Positions 12,298 through 25,239 of a stretch of DNA of 64,000 bases are shown here, in pieces. The notes under the pieces are model-generated. The model was not told the DNA's origin and ran no database searches. It saw only the letters and a list, made by a program, of their open reading frames with translations. The stretch's first letter is position 1. Every line of letters begins with the position of its first letter. Both the position numbers and the translations under genes were made by a program. The DNA is from Suillus spraguei (Eukaryota > Basidiomycota > Agaricomycetes > Boletales > Suillaceae), in the NCBI GenBank assembly GCA_016800925.1, contig JABCPU010000023.1, positions 304,441-368,440 on the forward strand, read 5' to 3'.

Positions 12298-13423
12298 CTA
12301 CTCTTCCGACAGTGCCAAAGCCTCTTGCTCAAGATCATCTCTCTCTTCGAGCGTTGCCGGTGGAGCTGCATTCCCATAATAAAGACGTTGTAGGATGATG
12401 GCTTTGACAAGCGTTCAGTGACGTATTGCAACTCGTGTGGTGAGACGACGCTTACCACAGTCCACTGACAATTGGAACACTGCACATACCTTGAACTGCA
12501 AGGGTGAGCCCTGAAGGAAAAAATACACAGTCCTGACCCGACGTCAAGGCGCTAGAGCAGAGTAATGTATCGAGAGAACTTACTTGAACGAGTCACCCCC
12601 CACCCATCCAAGGAGAGTTGAAGCACGGAAGCCATACAGTGATCGTTGTTTGTAATTACTGCACGAGGGAATGTCAGTCAAAGGTGTGGACGTCTGATGT
12701 CAATTACCTGATCAGCTGCGGAATAGGCAGCGTGCTCTCCAGTCCCAAGGCAACAAACCCTAGTATCATGACGTATAACTCCGATCGGCTAAAGATCAAG
12801 AACAATATCGCTGAACATAGACTGGACGGCTAGATGAAGCAGAAAGAGCAGAAATCACGGTTAACGCTCACATGTACCCAGCCAGAAACTCGATATATTG
12901 AGCATATGCATGCCACTGCCAAAACGAAAGGGGACGGGACGACGCCCCGAAGTTCTCAGGGCTCACGCGTGGGCGGTATCGAACGCAAATGTAGAGCAAG
13001 GCCAACTGATGTGATAGTCAGCTCGTCAACATGCAGCAAGGCCACAACATACGACATACCTGCGCTATTATCATTAAAATGGACTGCATGAGCAAGGCGA
13101 ACTCAAACCGATCGCCCAACCAGAAAAAACATCTAGTTATGTTTGCAATTAGTCTTCGGTGAAACAAGGGAAGGTTGCAGGGCACGGAATCGTGTCAGCG
13201 TTGCAGGGTGCAGCAGAGTGATGTCAGAGAGCTCACAGAATGGCGCAGACGTCACGAGAGAATCCTGTCGAGTCCCTGGGTAAAGAATTAAGCAAACCGC
13301 GCGTTGGCAGAAACATAAAAAACTGCACTTTTTGCGAATGATGGATACCGCTTGGTCAACATAAACCAATGGTGGTCCAATAGCCATACCGACTGCAGCG
13401 ACAGTGGGTATCCATGACGCCAT
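12298..13423 (-). CDS. PQ-loop membrane protein, SLC66A2 / yeast Any1 type
   Basis: Spliced exons encode MASWIPTVAAVGMAIGPPLV, YVDQAVSIIRKK, then after an intron DSTGFSRDVCAIL (first PQ-loop repeat), FFWLGDRFEFALLMQSILMI, LSFWQWHAYAQYIEFLAGYM, ASTLLGWVGGDSFK, GSPLQFK and a C-terminal exon LQRLYYGNAAPPATLEERD ending in TAG at 12298-12300. This order is that of SLC66A2 (PQLC1), whose yeast counterpart Any1/Cfs1 is a scramblase-like protein that opposes phospholipid flippases at Golgi and endosomes (known; the transfer of function is inference). At least six short introns; exon borders in the middle are approximate. It starts upstream of clathrin heavy chain on the same strand. Confidence 0.82.
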
Positions 13424-15423
13424 GACGCTACTAGTAGGAAAGTGAACCTGAATACACTTAACCGAGTGTGGGGTTACAAAGAAGCAAGCTACACAGCCAC
13501 ATAGTACTTTTATCAGGTTAGGCTTATTGAGTCATAGAAGTTGCATGCTACTATAGAAGAAGCTTATCCGGTCGACTTTTCATTGAACTTACTGCTGAAG
13601 CGCCGCGTGCAGGCAGGCCAGACTCGGGAATATTAATTCTACGAACATTCTCTGGAACGAAGGAGATAGCGTTTGCTCCCCAATCCTCCACCTTCTGAGT
13701 ACTATAATTGCTCAGGCAAGTTTCGTTTCTGATAGAATGTGACATAGGAACTCAAGATTTGTGTCATGCCCGAAGTAACATTCTTCTTCATCACCGCAAT
13801 GGCGCACAGTAGTAATCGGCTCTGATCAATCTATGGCGCAGTGGTCAGCATTCCAACAGAACGGCACAAATCTCATCCAGATTTCACATAATTCTGTTTC
13901 ATCACACAAGGTCTACGTGCTGCCTTACTTGCGTACATGGCGTAGTTTCCAGCATCCTGCCATTTGTCTGGCGTTGCCGGCCTGTCTACAAAGCAAAGCA
14001 GACAACCTTTGTTCCTAAGTATGCTTCTTTGATCTTCTTTAATTCTTCACTTCGAAGTCCCCTGCGTCCAGAATCATGATGAATGTCACATACACGCTGT
14101 AGCGAGGGATGGCTCACTGTGCACTGATCTCTGACATGGTGGCCACATGATGACGCGAATATATTAATTGTTTAAACAAAGCCTAAGTATGTATGCTTGT
14201 ACATAACTTGATTTTTTAACGCTCATTAATAGGTACCATAGTAATCACGTCGTCGTGGTGCACAACCTGTGCGAGGGACCTCGGTCTAATTTGCATATCA
14301 CGCAAGGGGGAAAGCAAGCTGATGTGAGCTAACCTTTCTGCCCCTTTAAGGGGTTAAAGAAATTCCGGTCCACACGGCAATTTTTCAGCTTCCATTCTTC
14401 ACGGGTGGTCAAAGACAACGACTACTAAAATACTATCTCACCTGACCGTAAAGCCCCAGCTGTTGTCAGTTTTAGGGACCTTCGTATTCGTGACGCAAGT
14501 TGAATCCCTTGTGGAGCCGCATGCCTGCCGGCAATCACCCTAATAATGCATTACTCGCCCTTGCGGTGAGCTTCCAATAGCCTCAGTGATAATGCTGTGT
14601 CCAGCTCCTTCCTGCACCACTTGATCCGCAGACTTGATGAACCCGTGAGGTCACGCATCATGGTCTTCTCAAGGTCTAGGGGTAATGCATCACATTTCCT
14701 CGTTGCGTGGACTTGTAGATGAAAGTGCGGTCGTCCACTTGTACGACGGTACATAGCGGTCTCCAGCGAGGAGTCGCATTCCTTGAATGGAAATACCTTC
14801 CTTGCGCGCGGAGACACCTTTCACATCATGTTGTGGTTGTGCTACAACGCAGACGCTGAATGAGTATCAGCACTCTCAGGCGTGTATCATCATTTTCTCC
14901 CTCATAGCCTGTGCCTGGATGCAAACTCAGTTGTTGGCGCGAGGTCATCACGACAGACGCTTTTGGTCACTCTTCATTCTTGTGGCAGCCAATCAAGTAC
15001 GCTCCAGCGGAGCCTCCGCGAGAAGGAGGCAACCGGCTTGGCAAGTAGAAACAGGCCCCTAAACATAATTTCACTATGCCGATATAGCCTGATGACGGTG
15101 GAAGTAAATTATTCATTTTTACCGTCAACTCGTTATGTATTTCTATTGATTGCATTCTGTGCATTCTTTACCTGATATAAGCACGGTGTGGCTTGCCTTA
15201 TGGATTTACTGTGTAGAATGCCCTAGGGTGGTATGCAGATATCGTGGACCAGTGGATCGGTATATATCTACCAAGTTCCAGTGATTCCGGATAGACTCCT
15301 CCTCACCATAAAGCTCTCCCCCCGTTCGGGTTCCACTCAGGTACTGATTTAGCCTAACGGCATCAATTGTCAGAAATTTGCTTCCGTTTTGTACTTTCCT
15401 TCTCTGTCCAACTGTGACTCTTA
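13424..15423. other. 2-kb gene-poor interval
   Basis: Only short frames with no recognisable family are present, such as minus-strand 64 codons at 13551-13745 and 88 codons at 14551-14817. I see no tRNA, rRNA or transposon signature. The right part should contain the promoter of the Zn2Cys6 gene; a TATA-like GGTATATATC sits near 15260. Confidence 0.4.
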
Positions 15424-16844
15424 TGCCCCCGCACGTCCACGACGCTCTCGACCGTCATTCTACAATGGAGCACTGCTATCACGATGGGGACCAGTACTAT
15501 GATACTAGCCTCCCGATCTCTACGCATTACGATTATACTTCCTATCAGCCTTATTCGTATTACATTCCCGACAACATGATGCTCGCGATGACAGACTTGC
15601 AGGGCGAGCAACAATTAATTCAGACACCTGTTCATGAATATCACCCCCAAGCTTTTGAAAACTTCACGTCGTCCTCTATCCATTCTGTATCGTCTGATTC
15701 GTCATGTCCAGTGAGTACGGTGAAACCGTAACTTGTTATCAAAACGATCAACTCAACCGGAATTAATCCAGACATCGACTTATTTCCATGATCCAGCAGC
15801 GTATCCCAGCATCCCGACCTATTCTTCTGACAGAAGACCGTCGTATCCCCCGAGTTGGGCACAAGACGTCAGAAATAGCTCTACTCATACTGCAGCTGCC
15901 CAGTCGTCAGAGTACCGAGCAACGATCGCGCGTCTCAGCGATGACTTTCTCGCAAGCGCCTCGTCATTGTTTGGAGGATCTACTTCACGAACTCGCAACA
16001 CGTCCACTACCTTGAGTGGACCTGCAACCCCTCGTCAGAGCCCTATGCACAGCAGCCATCTTACCCCTACCAGAAAACGCTCGTCGGAAGCTATGAATGA
16101 GGAGGTCTTTGTTGATCAGGTACCAGCGCTTGTTACCTGCCATCCACAGTTGAAGATCTGACGATCGAAATTTTAGCAACTTGACGCTCGTGCATCTGTT
16201 CAAGATTCAAGATACCTTCCTCAGCCTCACATGATCGTTCCTTCTCAAAATAGAGTTGTGCGTGAACGTCGTCTTCCTCAGGGTTCTTCGCAGAGTGGCG
16301 AATCACAAGGCCTCCTGCGGTCTCCCGCTCGCCCTTTCAGACAGTCGCTTTCACCAGATCTACCACTATTACGTGAAGAAGGTCGACCGGCCGCCCATCA
16401 GGCCAACAAGAGGCCTCATCGCTCCGAGGAGATCGCGCGCCATTCTCAGACCATTTCGAGTGTCCCTGCAACGTGGACAGCGCCAGTGGAGCCTGTTATG
16501 AAAGTCAGTGCCTCGAGGAAGACTGGTGAACAGAAGAAGCAAGCCCTTGCTTGCCTATTCTGCAGAGAAAGAAAAATAGCCTGTGGCAGACCCCCTGCCC
16601 ATAGCCCAGACCAGACCTGCAAGTGAGCATTATCATAATGGGCTCTTATTTCCCATTTCTGACCTACTTCTTCAGCCAATGTGCGCGACGTCGGATGAAG
16701 TGCGAGTATCCCACGGAATCTCGTCGAGGACAACACAAACGCATTCGCCGTAAACCAACCGAGGATTGTATTGGAGCTTCTAATTCGTCTTCGGCTTCGC
16801 AGTCAGAACCAAATACACCACCTGTCATTGCGTTAACGGTTTGA
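15424..16844 (+). CDS. Zn(II)2Cys6 transcription factor
   Basis: Four exons joined by introns at 15711-15771, 16120-16176 and 16623-16675 (53-61 nt, GT-AG). The first ATG is at 15424; a second in-frame ATG at 15463 (MEHCYHDGDQ) could also be used. The N-terminal two thirds are rich in Ser, Pro, Tyr and Gln and lack a recognised fold. The DNA-binding cluster spans the last intron: ACLFCRERKIAC, then QTCNQCARRRMKCEYP, giving the spacing C-x2-C-x6-C...C-x2-C-x6-C, followed by a basic tail (GQHKRIRRKP). The zinc cluster at the C-terminus, not the N-terminus, is characteristic of a group of basidiomycete factors. No fungal-specific middle homology domain is present. Target genes unknown. Confidence 0.85.
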
Positions 16845-17524
16845 ATGAATACCACGTGCCAATGTACAACACAAGTTTTGACCACCGTTCAACGCAAGTT
16901 CAACGAGACACTTTAGATATATGTATGCAATATCGCCTTCCAGGGCTTCCCGTGACCTTCGACTACGTATACCTATTTCATATCGATTCCCTTTCTAATT
17001 GTCAACTATTATTACCTGACGGCGTCAGTTACTCTCCTTACATTCCTACCTTCGTTGACCTAGCATGCCCAAACATTATGTTCTCCCTCTACATTCACTT
17101 ACTGCATGATTTTTCTCATCGTTGGACCGCAGTATATTTGCTTTAATAATATCAAGATCTTGTCGTTGCCTCGAATGCGTTAAGCGATCGTTACCAACTT
17201 ACATAAATCACTCTCAACCCTGGGTCAAGCAGCGTTCATGAAATGTGCCATGAAGCATGAAGGTGGTGAGCGCTTATCCCAGTGATTGAATGAAACTCTT
17301 TCACAGACTCGCGGAGCTACTGCATGAAATCTCAGGGGTGAAACAGATTCCAGAGCATTTAATATGATACGAGAAAGAATATTCGACGGTGTGTATAGAA
17401 GAAGAAAAAAAAAATGAAATACGACCGAAAAAAAATTCTCGGTCAAAGCGCGAGGAAAACGTCCCAAGGTATTTCAGGAAAGACTATAAGAACACCTGAT
17501 AATAATATCGTGTATGTCTCATTA
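16845..17524. other. convergent intergenic region
   Basis: Lies between the 3' ends of the plus-strand Zn2Cys6 gene and the minus-strand sorting nexin. It has pyrimidine- and A-rich stretches expected of two 3' UTRs. A plus-strand frame of 101 codons at 16841-17146 has no family resemblance and overlaps the expected 3' UTR. Confidence 0.4.
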
Positions 17525-19654
17525 TCACCGCCCATTGACTGTGGCAGTCGAGTCCCTCCGTAAGCCCGATGGGCCAGGTACAGGACGTACTTCCGGAGAA
17601 AGAGGTCTCTTATTCGGATGGTCCGGAATTTTCTCAATCTCCTTCTTTGCTGCTTGCCAAGCTTCGAGGTTCTGCCACCATGATTAAAGTTATATTTTGG
17701 AATGGTCAAAATGGAACCTACCTTCTTGCACCAGTCCCTGTGGATTCTTGCCATGCTGATAGTCATCTCCCTTAAATCGGCAACTTTCTGACGCTGGAAG
17801 CGATCTAGATCGGCCTGGATCGTCGAACTTGAGTACTTGAGATCCTGTGCTGAAAGGTGCAGCGCATCCTCCAGCTATGGTAAAATATAGTCAGTTTGAT
17901 GATGAGCGACAGAGGAAATAGCAAAGATATACCTGTGAGATGGTCTCACGCGTCTTGCTGATGCCACTACGACGCGCCGTTTCGGGATCAACATCCATCA
18001 TCCCGTGGAGCGTGTAACTTAAAGCATTCAAAAAGCCCATTCCAGGTGCTCGTCGTTTGTATGGATTGGGTCCTGGGTGCGGAGGCAGGTATGCTGAACC
18101 TGGCTCCTCAACTTCATCTTGAGGCTGGTTTTGAGGTTGACTTTGACCTACTCCGCCCTCAGCAGGGCTGCCTGGCGACCGCAGGCCATTAACACGACCT
18201 TTGGACAACGCCTCGTCTAGCCTCTTTGCCTCTCGTTCGCTCTTTTCGTATTCTTCTAGCATCTCACGCTTGTTTTCCAGTGCATCCTGAGTCATCTCAT
18301 ATTGAACATGCTTCTGGTGACGATAGGAGAGCAGTTTCTTGATAATAACTGCAAATTGTGCGTATTCATGGAGAGGTTCGGAAAAGTTCTGTTCAAGTTC
18401 TTGGAGCTAAGAAAGAGTGAGATGGGTGACTTTGAACAGAAAAGAACAGGCGCACGAGTCTAGTTGTTGACATGTATGTCGTGTCAACAGCTTGTCCCGT
18501 CTTCTCCATGGCAGCTGCCAGTGCGCCATTTTCGTTCAAGCTGTATCCATTGAGAGCAGCGCCAAGTTCTGAGTAATCCTGAGCGTTCTCTAACATAACA
18601 GAGGGCCATTAGTTGTTCAGTTGTCCAATTTATAACATCGGTCGCACCTGACCATCGCTTCAAGGTCCTCCGAGTAACCTTCTCCATCGGTCCACTGAGG
18701 TGGTTTGCGAATTTGTTGGTGAATATCTCAGAGTCTACGGACCGCTGATCAGGGTTTCTCAATGGGTGTGTTGCTGATGGACTTGGAAGGGCAGCATAAG
18801 CAGAAGCGGCGCTCTGATCTGTTGGGTTATGTGAAGGTGCTTTCAGGGTGTTCTTCGGAAGGAGAGACAAAGGAGGTGAATGTAGCACTTCCGTCTATTC
18901 AGCCACAGTCAATTAGATGCCAGCAAGTTTAAATAGACTTTACAGACCCAGGATACCTCGCCGTCGAGAAAACGATGGAATACATGCTCGTTTGACAAAA
19001 TAGGGTGCCGGGCAATGCGGTTCAAGAAAGTCTGCAACATTCGCTTCCGGCGCGCGATCATCGCAGTATCCTCCTTGGCTTTTGCTTGCTTCGTGGCATA
19101 GTCACCAATAGTTTGCTTTGATGGAATTGGTGGAATAATGAGGGTCGGATACAACTTCACAAGGCTTGACCTCAGTGACTCGAATTCCGAATACCGATGT
19201 CTCGCTTCAGCATTCTATCTCGCAAGGTTAGGAGGGAATTGAGAAGTGAGCTGCACTTACACCTGCACGAATAATGTAAGTAATGTAGGGCGTGTTCGAG
19301 TTCAAAGACGTCTTCTGCGCATCCGTTATCTTATCGTGTAAGCTCCTCATTAGCGAGTTCATCTAGACATGAACAATTGAAAGAGCCACGCACAAGAATC
19401 TCGAGGTCCTCCCCAGAGTGCAACCACTGATCTCGTCCACAGCAAAAGTCACTCTTATATGTTGTCTGTGGATGCCTGTTGGTTCCAGAGGAAGGAAATG
19501 GACGACTCAGTGTTGGGCTAGTCGGTGAGAGAACCCGAGCAGGATGGCGGGGAGAAGAAGGCGCAGATATGTTCACCTTGAATGTGGATGACGTTTCGGA
19601 GGGTACACGATCAACATCGGTCTCGAACGGATTCTCCTCCTCGAAATTGTCCAT
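17525..19654 (-). CDS. SNX41: PX-BAR sorting nexin, Snx41/Atg20 family
   Basis: Starts at 19652-19654 with MDNFEEENPFETDVDR and a Ser/Pro-rich lead. The PX domain follows: ITDAQKTSLNSNTPYITYII, then after an intron RHRYSEFESLRSSLVKLYP and LIIPPIPSKQTIGDY, with the basic/aromatic residues that bind phosphatidylinositol 3-phosphate. Next is RRKRMLQTFLNRIARHP and HVFHRFLDGEVSWTEVL. The C-terminal half is a helical BAR-like region (YRHQKHVQYEMTQDALENKR; AQDLKYSSSTIQADLDRFQR) ending NLEAWQAAKKEIEKIPDHP and a stop at 17525-17527. In yeast, Snx41 and Atg20 pair with Snx4 in endosome-to-Golgi recycling and selective autophagy. I cannot separate the two paralogues from sequence alone. Several short introns. 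Confidence 0.88.
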
Positions 19655-19940
19655 ATTAAAGTTCCAACTATGCGTATCGTTAGGTCAACTGAGGAGCTCG
19701 GTGAAGGTGAGATTCTGCAAGTCCAATTCGAATTAGAACACAGGTTGAACCCAAGAAGATCTTTGAGGTAGGCTACCTGTGCAAGAAGATGTTGCAAGCA
19801 GCAGAATATTTAAAAAGGCTGTTCAATGAACAACTGCGTTTTGGGCTGTGATTGTCCACTGAGAACGTCACTGTCATCGAGCGTCTATATTTAGATGTAC
19901 CTCATATGTATGCTTGTAACTTAAAAATGTACATGGTGGA

Positions 19941-21801
19941 CTATCCAAAAACCCTGAAGCCGCTCTTCAGGGCAGCCTCAATTTGTTCTCGCATAGAGCT
20001 ATCTTCATCCAACCCACCATCTGCATCTTGCATGGAATTTTCGAATCCCTTTCCGAGCAAAGAAGCAAACAACTCGTCAATTTGTTCCTCGTGCCAACTG
20101 CCTTGCGTCGTGACTGGGACCATGAAGTTTTGAATCTTTTCGTGCACCTCGTACCTATGCGAGATGAGAATTCTAGAGCAGCAAACTAATAGATTTACCC
20201 ACCGTAACTTGCGGCCTTTGCTAGCCTTAGTATCGACATGTTTTTTGGCTTTTTTCTGCTTTTGAACTTCCATCCAATCTTCGTTGCCTCCGTTGCCACG
20301 AGTGTCAATGACGTCTCGTAGCAGTTGATGATAAAAATCAGTATCGTCAAACACCTCTAGATTACCTTGAGCCTCCTTCTCGTCACCTTCGTCACCTTTA
20401 TCAGCTCCTATTCGAGATCCTTTACCCCGATAGATTCTTGTCCGCTGAAGAACCTTATCATGATCTACAAGCGTTTCATCAACAAGTTGAGAAGCGGATT
20501 TCAATCCTTGCGATGATTTTGAAAATGCATTGCGATTCGAAGGCAGTAGCACAGAGGGGGCGACCGCCTGAATTTTGCTTGACCACTTGTTCAAAGTTTG
20601 GATGAGATGAGGGTGGAAACTGCCATGTTTTATTAGCCAGCGAGCCGTTGACAAAGCAAACGGAAATACATATGCTCCACAGAGGCTGCTGCCTGTGTGG
20701 CTTCCCGAAATTCTGAAGTAAAATCTTTTACAGATCTCACATCAGTAGTTTTACGCCGTTTCCGAGGAGGAGGAGCGATTGCCTCATTGGCAGATAGTAA
20801 GTCCTGTGAAGAGTAGATAGACGTTGATAAGGGGGAGCAGGGTAGTGGCGATTCATTAAACGTACCTCCTGCAGGTGAAACAATTCATCGGACAGAAGCT
20901 GTGCCTCTGCCAGCATCTTTACTAATGATGGCTGGATGTCGTCGTAATCTGCAAGCTGGGTGGAGGTGAGGGGGAAGTATTGAGAAATTAATTGGTGTGC
21001 CAACCAGTGGGAGCCGATTTCCTGCAGAAACGGCCCTCTGCAAGCGGATACGTGCGTCAAGTAGGGAATCCCACAATGCCTTCGAACGCAGTGAGTGAAA
21101 CGAAGATAAAAAGCACAATTAACCCTACAATTTGCTTCGAAACGGCCTTCCCTTTTTTGCGGTCCTCGTCACGCGTTTTGCGTAATGTCAAAGAAATATT
21201 CTCGGAATGCTTTGGATCCTCAGACGACGTTGTACTTTTAGTTGCAACCGTCGTGGAAATTAGCATTTGAGCATCTGGTTCGCTCTCCGGTTCGCTTTGT
21301 GAAGATGGGACTTTGTTGACTAATTCTTCCTCGTCTTCGTCGCGCTCCAGTTCGCTGCCGGTCTCGTCATCGTCCCCATCACTGCCATAGTCGCTGTCAT
21401 CATATTCCATCAATTGCTTTCGGGATGTCTTTATGCCATCATATTTTGGGTAAGCTATGCTGTCTTGCAGTTTGCGTAACGCAGAGGGCCTAACGGGGAC
21501 TTGAAGATAGGACCGGAGCAAGCATGAAGGCGAAACTTACCCGACATCGATGTAGTGGTCGCGTGCACCAATAGCGTCATCCGCAAAATCATTATCTTCC
21601 TGATCATGGGCTGTGACCTCATTTTCTGGGTCGAGATCTACAAACAGCAAAGTCAAAGTGAATGATGAATGACCGTGCCGTGGCGCTTGCCTACAGGTGC
21701 AGCGTCCTCAAGCTGAGCGATTTGTTCCGCGAGAGAGATGCCTATTACAACAAAATTTTCAGCCTCTTGTTGTTGTCCGCAGCCGTGAACTCACGCTGCA
21801 T
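19941..21801 (-). CDS. BFR2: BFR2/AATF ribosome-biogenesis factor
   Basis: Nucleolar factor of the small-subunit processome acting in early pre-rRNA cleavage. The coding start is a 7-nt exon at 21795-21801 (ATGCAGC) spliced over a 53-nt intron to 21741, giving MQRISLAEQIAQLEDAAP; the next exon is DLDPENEVTAHDQEDNDFA. Then come SRKQLMEYDDSDYGSD and a long acidic stretch, KALWDSLLDARIRLQRAV (the AATF signature), LLSDELFHLQE, a basic PPPRKRRK segment, and the C-terminal TRAF/apoptosis-antagonist region: SKSSQGLKSASQLVDETLVD and DFYHQLLRDVIDTRG. It ends KFQIEAALKSGF-like (EQIEAALKSGFRVFG) with the stop at 19941. Family assignment is secure; the micro first exon is discussed in the findings. Confidence 0.9.
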
Positions 21802-22397
21802 AAATGAGGATGATCAGCTGGACAAGGCCCGACACGGTTGTCATTTTCAATATGAGTTTGTTATGTAATCGTTACGGACGGGAAGTTGATGGGTCAAAAT
21901 TAGAGCGAAATATTTCTTCTCTCTTCACCACCGTCATCAGCGACAGTCGTACAGTGGCCCTTTGCCGCTGCCAGTATTGAGTACCAACAAGCTGCAGAGA
22001 ACAGCCAATCTGGAGCCTATATCTTATCCATGTTATTTGCGGACAAAAGATGCACAGAAATCGTGTCTCCAGTGAGTGCTTCTCATTTCGGATCTGGACT
22101 TGTTCTTTTGAGCCAAGGTTCTGTCACGCGACAAAGCTATCGCTTGTCGATACCTGGTACTGATCTTACATGTAATATGATAGCCCGACCCATGCCTGGT
22201 CTGATTTCCACCTGCTTTATGCGCGTGTCTTCTCAGGAATATCCCGTATTTGTATTATTTTCCATTTGCTTCTGTGAACATGTCGAGGGCAGTCCAAGTG
22301 GATTATTTTATCTCCTATTGTCCTCTCCTTGTCCCTCATCTATACGTACATTGACTCACATATCATCTCAGATTATCAAAAAAAATCACCCCCAGCG
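21802..22397. other. divergent intergenic region BFR2 / acidic protein gene
   Basis: Contains the two divergent promoters. Just upstream of the plus-strand start is a strongly pyrimidine-rich tract (about 22305-22345), common in promoters of highly expressed fungal genes. No gene seen. Confidence 0.45.
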
Positions 22398-25239
22398 ATG
22401 TCTCCTTCCCTCATCCATTCCGCAGGCGCCGCCGTAAATACCCTCTCTCCAGACGACGAGGACGACAGCGACATATGTCCAGTGTGCGATGGAGATTGCA
22501 CCTGCGACAACAAACCACGTCCTCCGCCTGCACCGATCGCGAGCAATGGACTTGCGCGTCCTGTTATCACACCATCCTCCAACACTCACGCTCCGGCGGC
22601 AATGCCGTCGCTAAAAATCAAATTCACCGTTCCAGCAAGTATGCAGAACAGAGCACGCTTGCTGACATCGCAAAGCAAAAAATCTCGCGCAGATGGAATA
22701 TCATCCAGTATCACGGGATCGGGGGCCGTGTCTACCCTCGGACAGGCTCAGCGTCTCGCTTCGTCAAGCACCGTTGGCCATGGTCATCGTACGTCTCAAG
22801 ATTCAACAAGTCACAAGCGCAAAGGACGTCTATTGATGGGTACCGTCGATATGCGAAACCCGCCCAGGACTGCGGCAGCAGACCGGCAAATTCGCGGCAA
22901 CGAGGCCAACACGTTGCCACAATCACAATCAGATCTCCCATCGCAATCATTTCGTACACACAAACCAACTGCATTAAAAGGCCCGCGCACCAATATCAGG
23001 AGTGCTAAACAGCCGAGGACAAATTATAAGTCCTCGAGGCCTCCCCAAAACACTAGGGCCCAAGGCACAATCCCAAAGAAGGTCTCGGGTTCGAAGAAGA
23101 AGAAGAAGAAGCAGGCCCCACTCAGTGGCGGGTCTACTTCTGATCATGGCGATCACAGTACTGATAATCTAGACGACGATGATATCGAGTCTGGGCAATT
23201 TCCGACTTTCGTCGCTGCTTCAGATTTGTCGCCGTCATCGGCGTCCGATTCCTCTGACTCGGGCAGTGAATCATCAAGTTTCGACTCTGATTCCTCTTTG
23301 GAGGCAGAGGAAGAAAGCTATATTCTTGCGGAGCAGAGACGTCATGACAAGGCACGCGTTCGTCGCGAGCTTTTAGGCGACGAGTCCCATCGACGCAAGG
23401 ATGTGCATAATAATAATAATAATAATTGGGTCATTCGCCCGCGCAAAAAAAGTGTCGGTCTCAGCGATGTCGATATGGATGGCGACAGTGATGATCATAC
23501 AGAGGATGAGGACGAGGATGAGGATGAAGAACTGTGTGAAGAAGAAGAAGATGATGAGGAGACAGATGGTCAGGCCCCTAGCGTCATCTATACCGGCCTT
23601 GCGACTGGTTGGTCGGACGATGAGGAGTCGAGCTTTGACGCTGACATCTTCTTCGACAATCTTTCTGATACCAACTCTGACGACAGCTCGTCAGAAGATG
23701 AGCCTGCTGATCCTCAAGATGCTCAGGCCGATGTCATGGCAAATAGCATTAGCGGCCTGCAGTGCAGTACGGATCTTGAGATGACGGAGGGATGGGATGG
23801 CCAGATTGTTTTTACCAATGGTTGTGACGATGGCCAAGGCGTTTTGGATCTTGCCTTTGAGGCCACTGCTGCTCAACTGTTGGCTTCGGATACTGCATCA
23901 TCAGCCAGGACAGCGATGTGGAGATGGGCTCAGAAATGGGAATTGGCGGTGGCGATGACGAGGAGGAGGTCGACTCTGTGATTGGTGACAGTGATGGTGA
24001 GACCACAGAAGAGGAACTTGTTGACGCCAGTGGCTTACCGACGTCGCGTGCCATGAGGCTCTTCCGTTGGCCGACAAGCGTGTCTTCCATTAATCCATCA
24101 TTTACCGTCAGTCCCACAGTCTCGCCCGCACCTCACAATCGCCGATCAGCCACGTCGCACCACCGCGAGTCCCCTCGACCTGCCGACATTCTCGCCAGAA
24201 AAGTCTTCTGCAACGACTCGGACCACTCCCAGACGGACAGCGGCGAAGGAAGTGTACCCAGTCCTATTCGGAGAATATCTCGAGGCGGTGTTCCTGTTAT
24301 GGGACATTTTAAACAAGCTGAGGATGTCACACAGAAGATGGCCATTCTCACTGGGTCAAACAAAGATGTTCCGTCTCCATTCCCTCGCCTCGCTCAGAGA
24401 CATAGGCGCATTGATTCTAGCAGCGGTGGAAGCTTCAGTAGCGTATGTATTTACGCGATACAATCTGTTGTCTTATTAACTTGACATTTCAGTTGATGGA
24501 CATTCGCGGACGTACATCCCGGCTCACCATCTTCACGCCCTCTTCTGTTTTACCCCCTCCTTCGTCGTCCGACGAGCCCTCGTCACAAACTACCCCCGAG
24601 CCCTCACTGGCAGAGCCGATTGAGCTAGACGATGTGCTAGACTCTTCCTATCTCGACTCTGAACCAGAGATGTCACTAGGGAACGGTACAGCGAGCGAAG
24701 GCGAACTCCATCGTCATTTGCAGAGCTTAAGTCGTTGGGACCGAGTTCCTGTTGGTACTTTCCGTTTCGCTCGCGAGTCGGCTGCATCCTCCAATGACAT
24801 GCCCTCGTCCCCCAGCTGGGCATCCGAACCTCCAAAGACCGCCACATCTGATGTACTGTCCTACAGTAATGTTATGAAAAGTAGTCCTCTCAGTACTATG
24901 CTCTGGCACGATAAGGGACCGCCTTCAAAGGCAACTCCCGGCAAAAATCGATCGGTCGTCATATCTCCTGTACTCCTCCCCGTCCGCGACGGTGACCGCA
25001 CCCCTACCCACGTGCCACATAATCAACCTTCCCATAATCAACAGCCTCCTCACAAAACTCGCAAAGAGTCTCGCCGTGAGATGAAGATGTTGAAACGCAA
25101 GATTCACGGGCCCGTCCACCACCACCATCAGTATCATCATCACAACCACCATCCTAACATGAAGTCGCGAAGCACTGGGTCTGTGCAGCGCACCAACTTC
25201 TTCAGTTCCCCTGCTTCCGTCCCACCCCTCAATATATAA
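22398..25239 (+). CDS. large acidic Ser-rich nuclear-type protein, possibly Ifh1/CRF1-like
   Basis: The first in-frame ATG is at 22398 (MSPSLIHSAGAAVNTLSPDD). Early residues include DICPVCDGDCTC and the motif MPSLKIKFTVP, followed by long low-complexity basic and Ser-rich stretches (KKVSGSKKKKKK), an acidic tract (HTEDEDEDEDEELCEEEEDD), SVIYTGLATGWSDDEESSFD, DADIFFDNLSDTNSDD and LEMTEGWDGQIVFTNG. I associate this combination with fungal Ifh1/CRF1 coactivators of ribosomal-protein genes, but only weakly. The frame changes by one lost base somewhere in 23880-23925 with no usable intron; reading then continues through EEEVDSVIGDSDGETTEEEL, a clear intron at 24443-24492, and a His-rich tail (HHHHQYHHHNHH) to the TAA at 25237-25239. 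The CDS is well supported; the function is tentative. Confidence 0.7.

Noticed and set aside
14551..14817. 88-codon minus-strand frame in the 2-kb gap
   Set aside because: Isolated, no splice partners and no recognised motif; could not be separated from chance.
23880..23917. 26-nt GT-AG segment as an intron in the acidic gene
   Set aside because: Too short to form a lariat in fungi; treated as an unexplained frame change instead.
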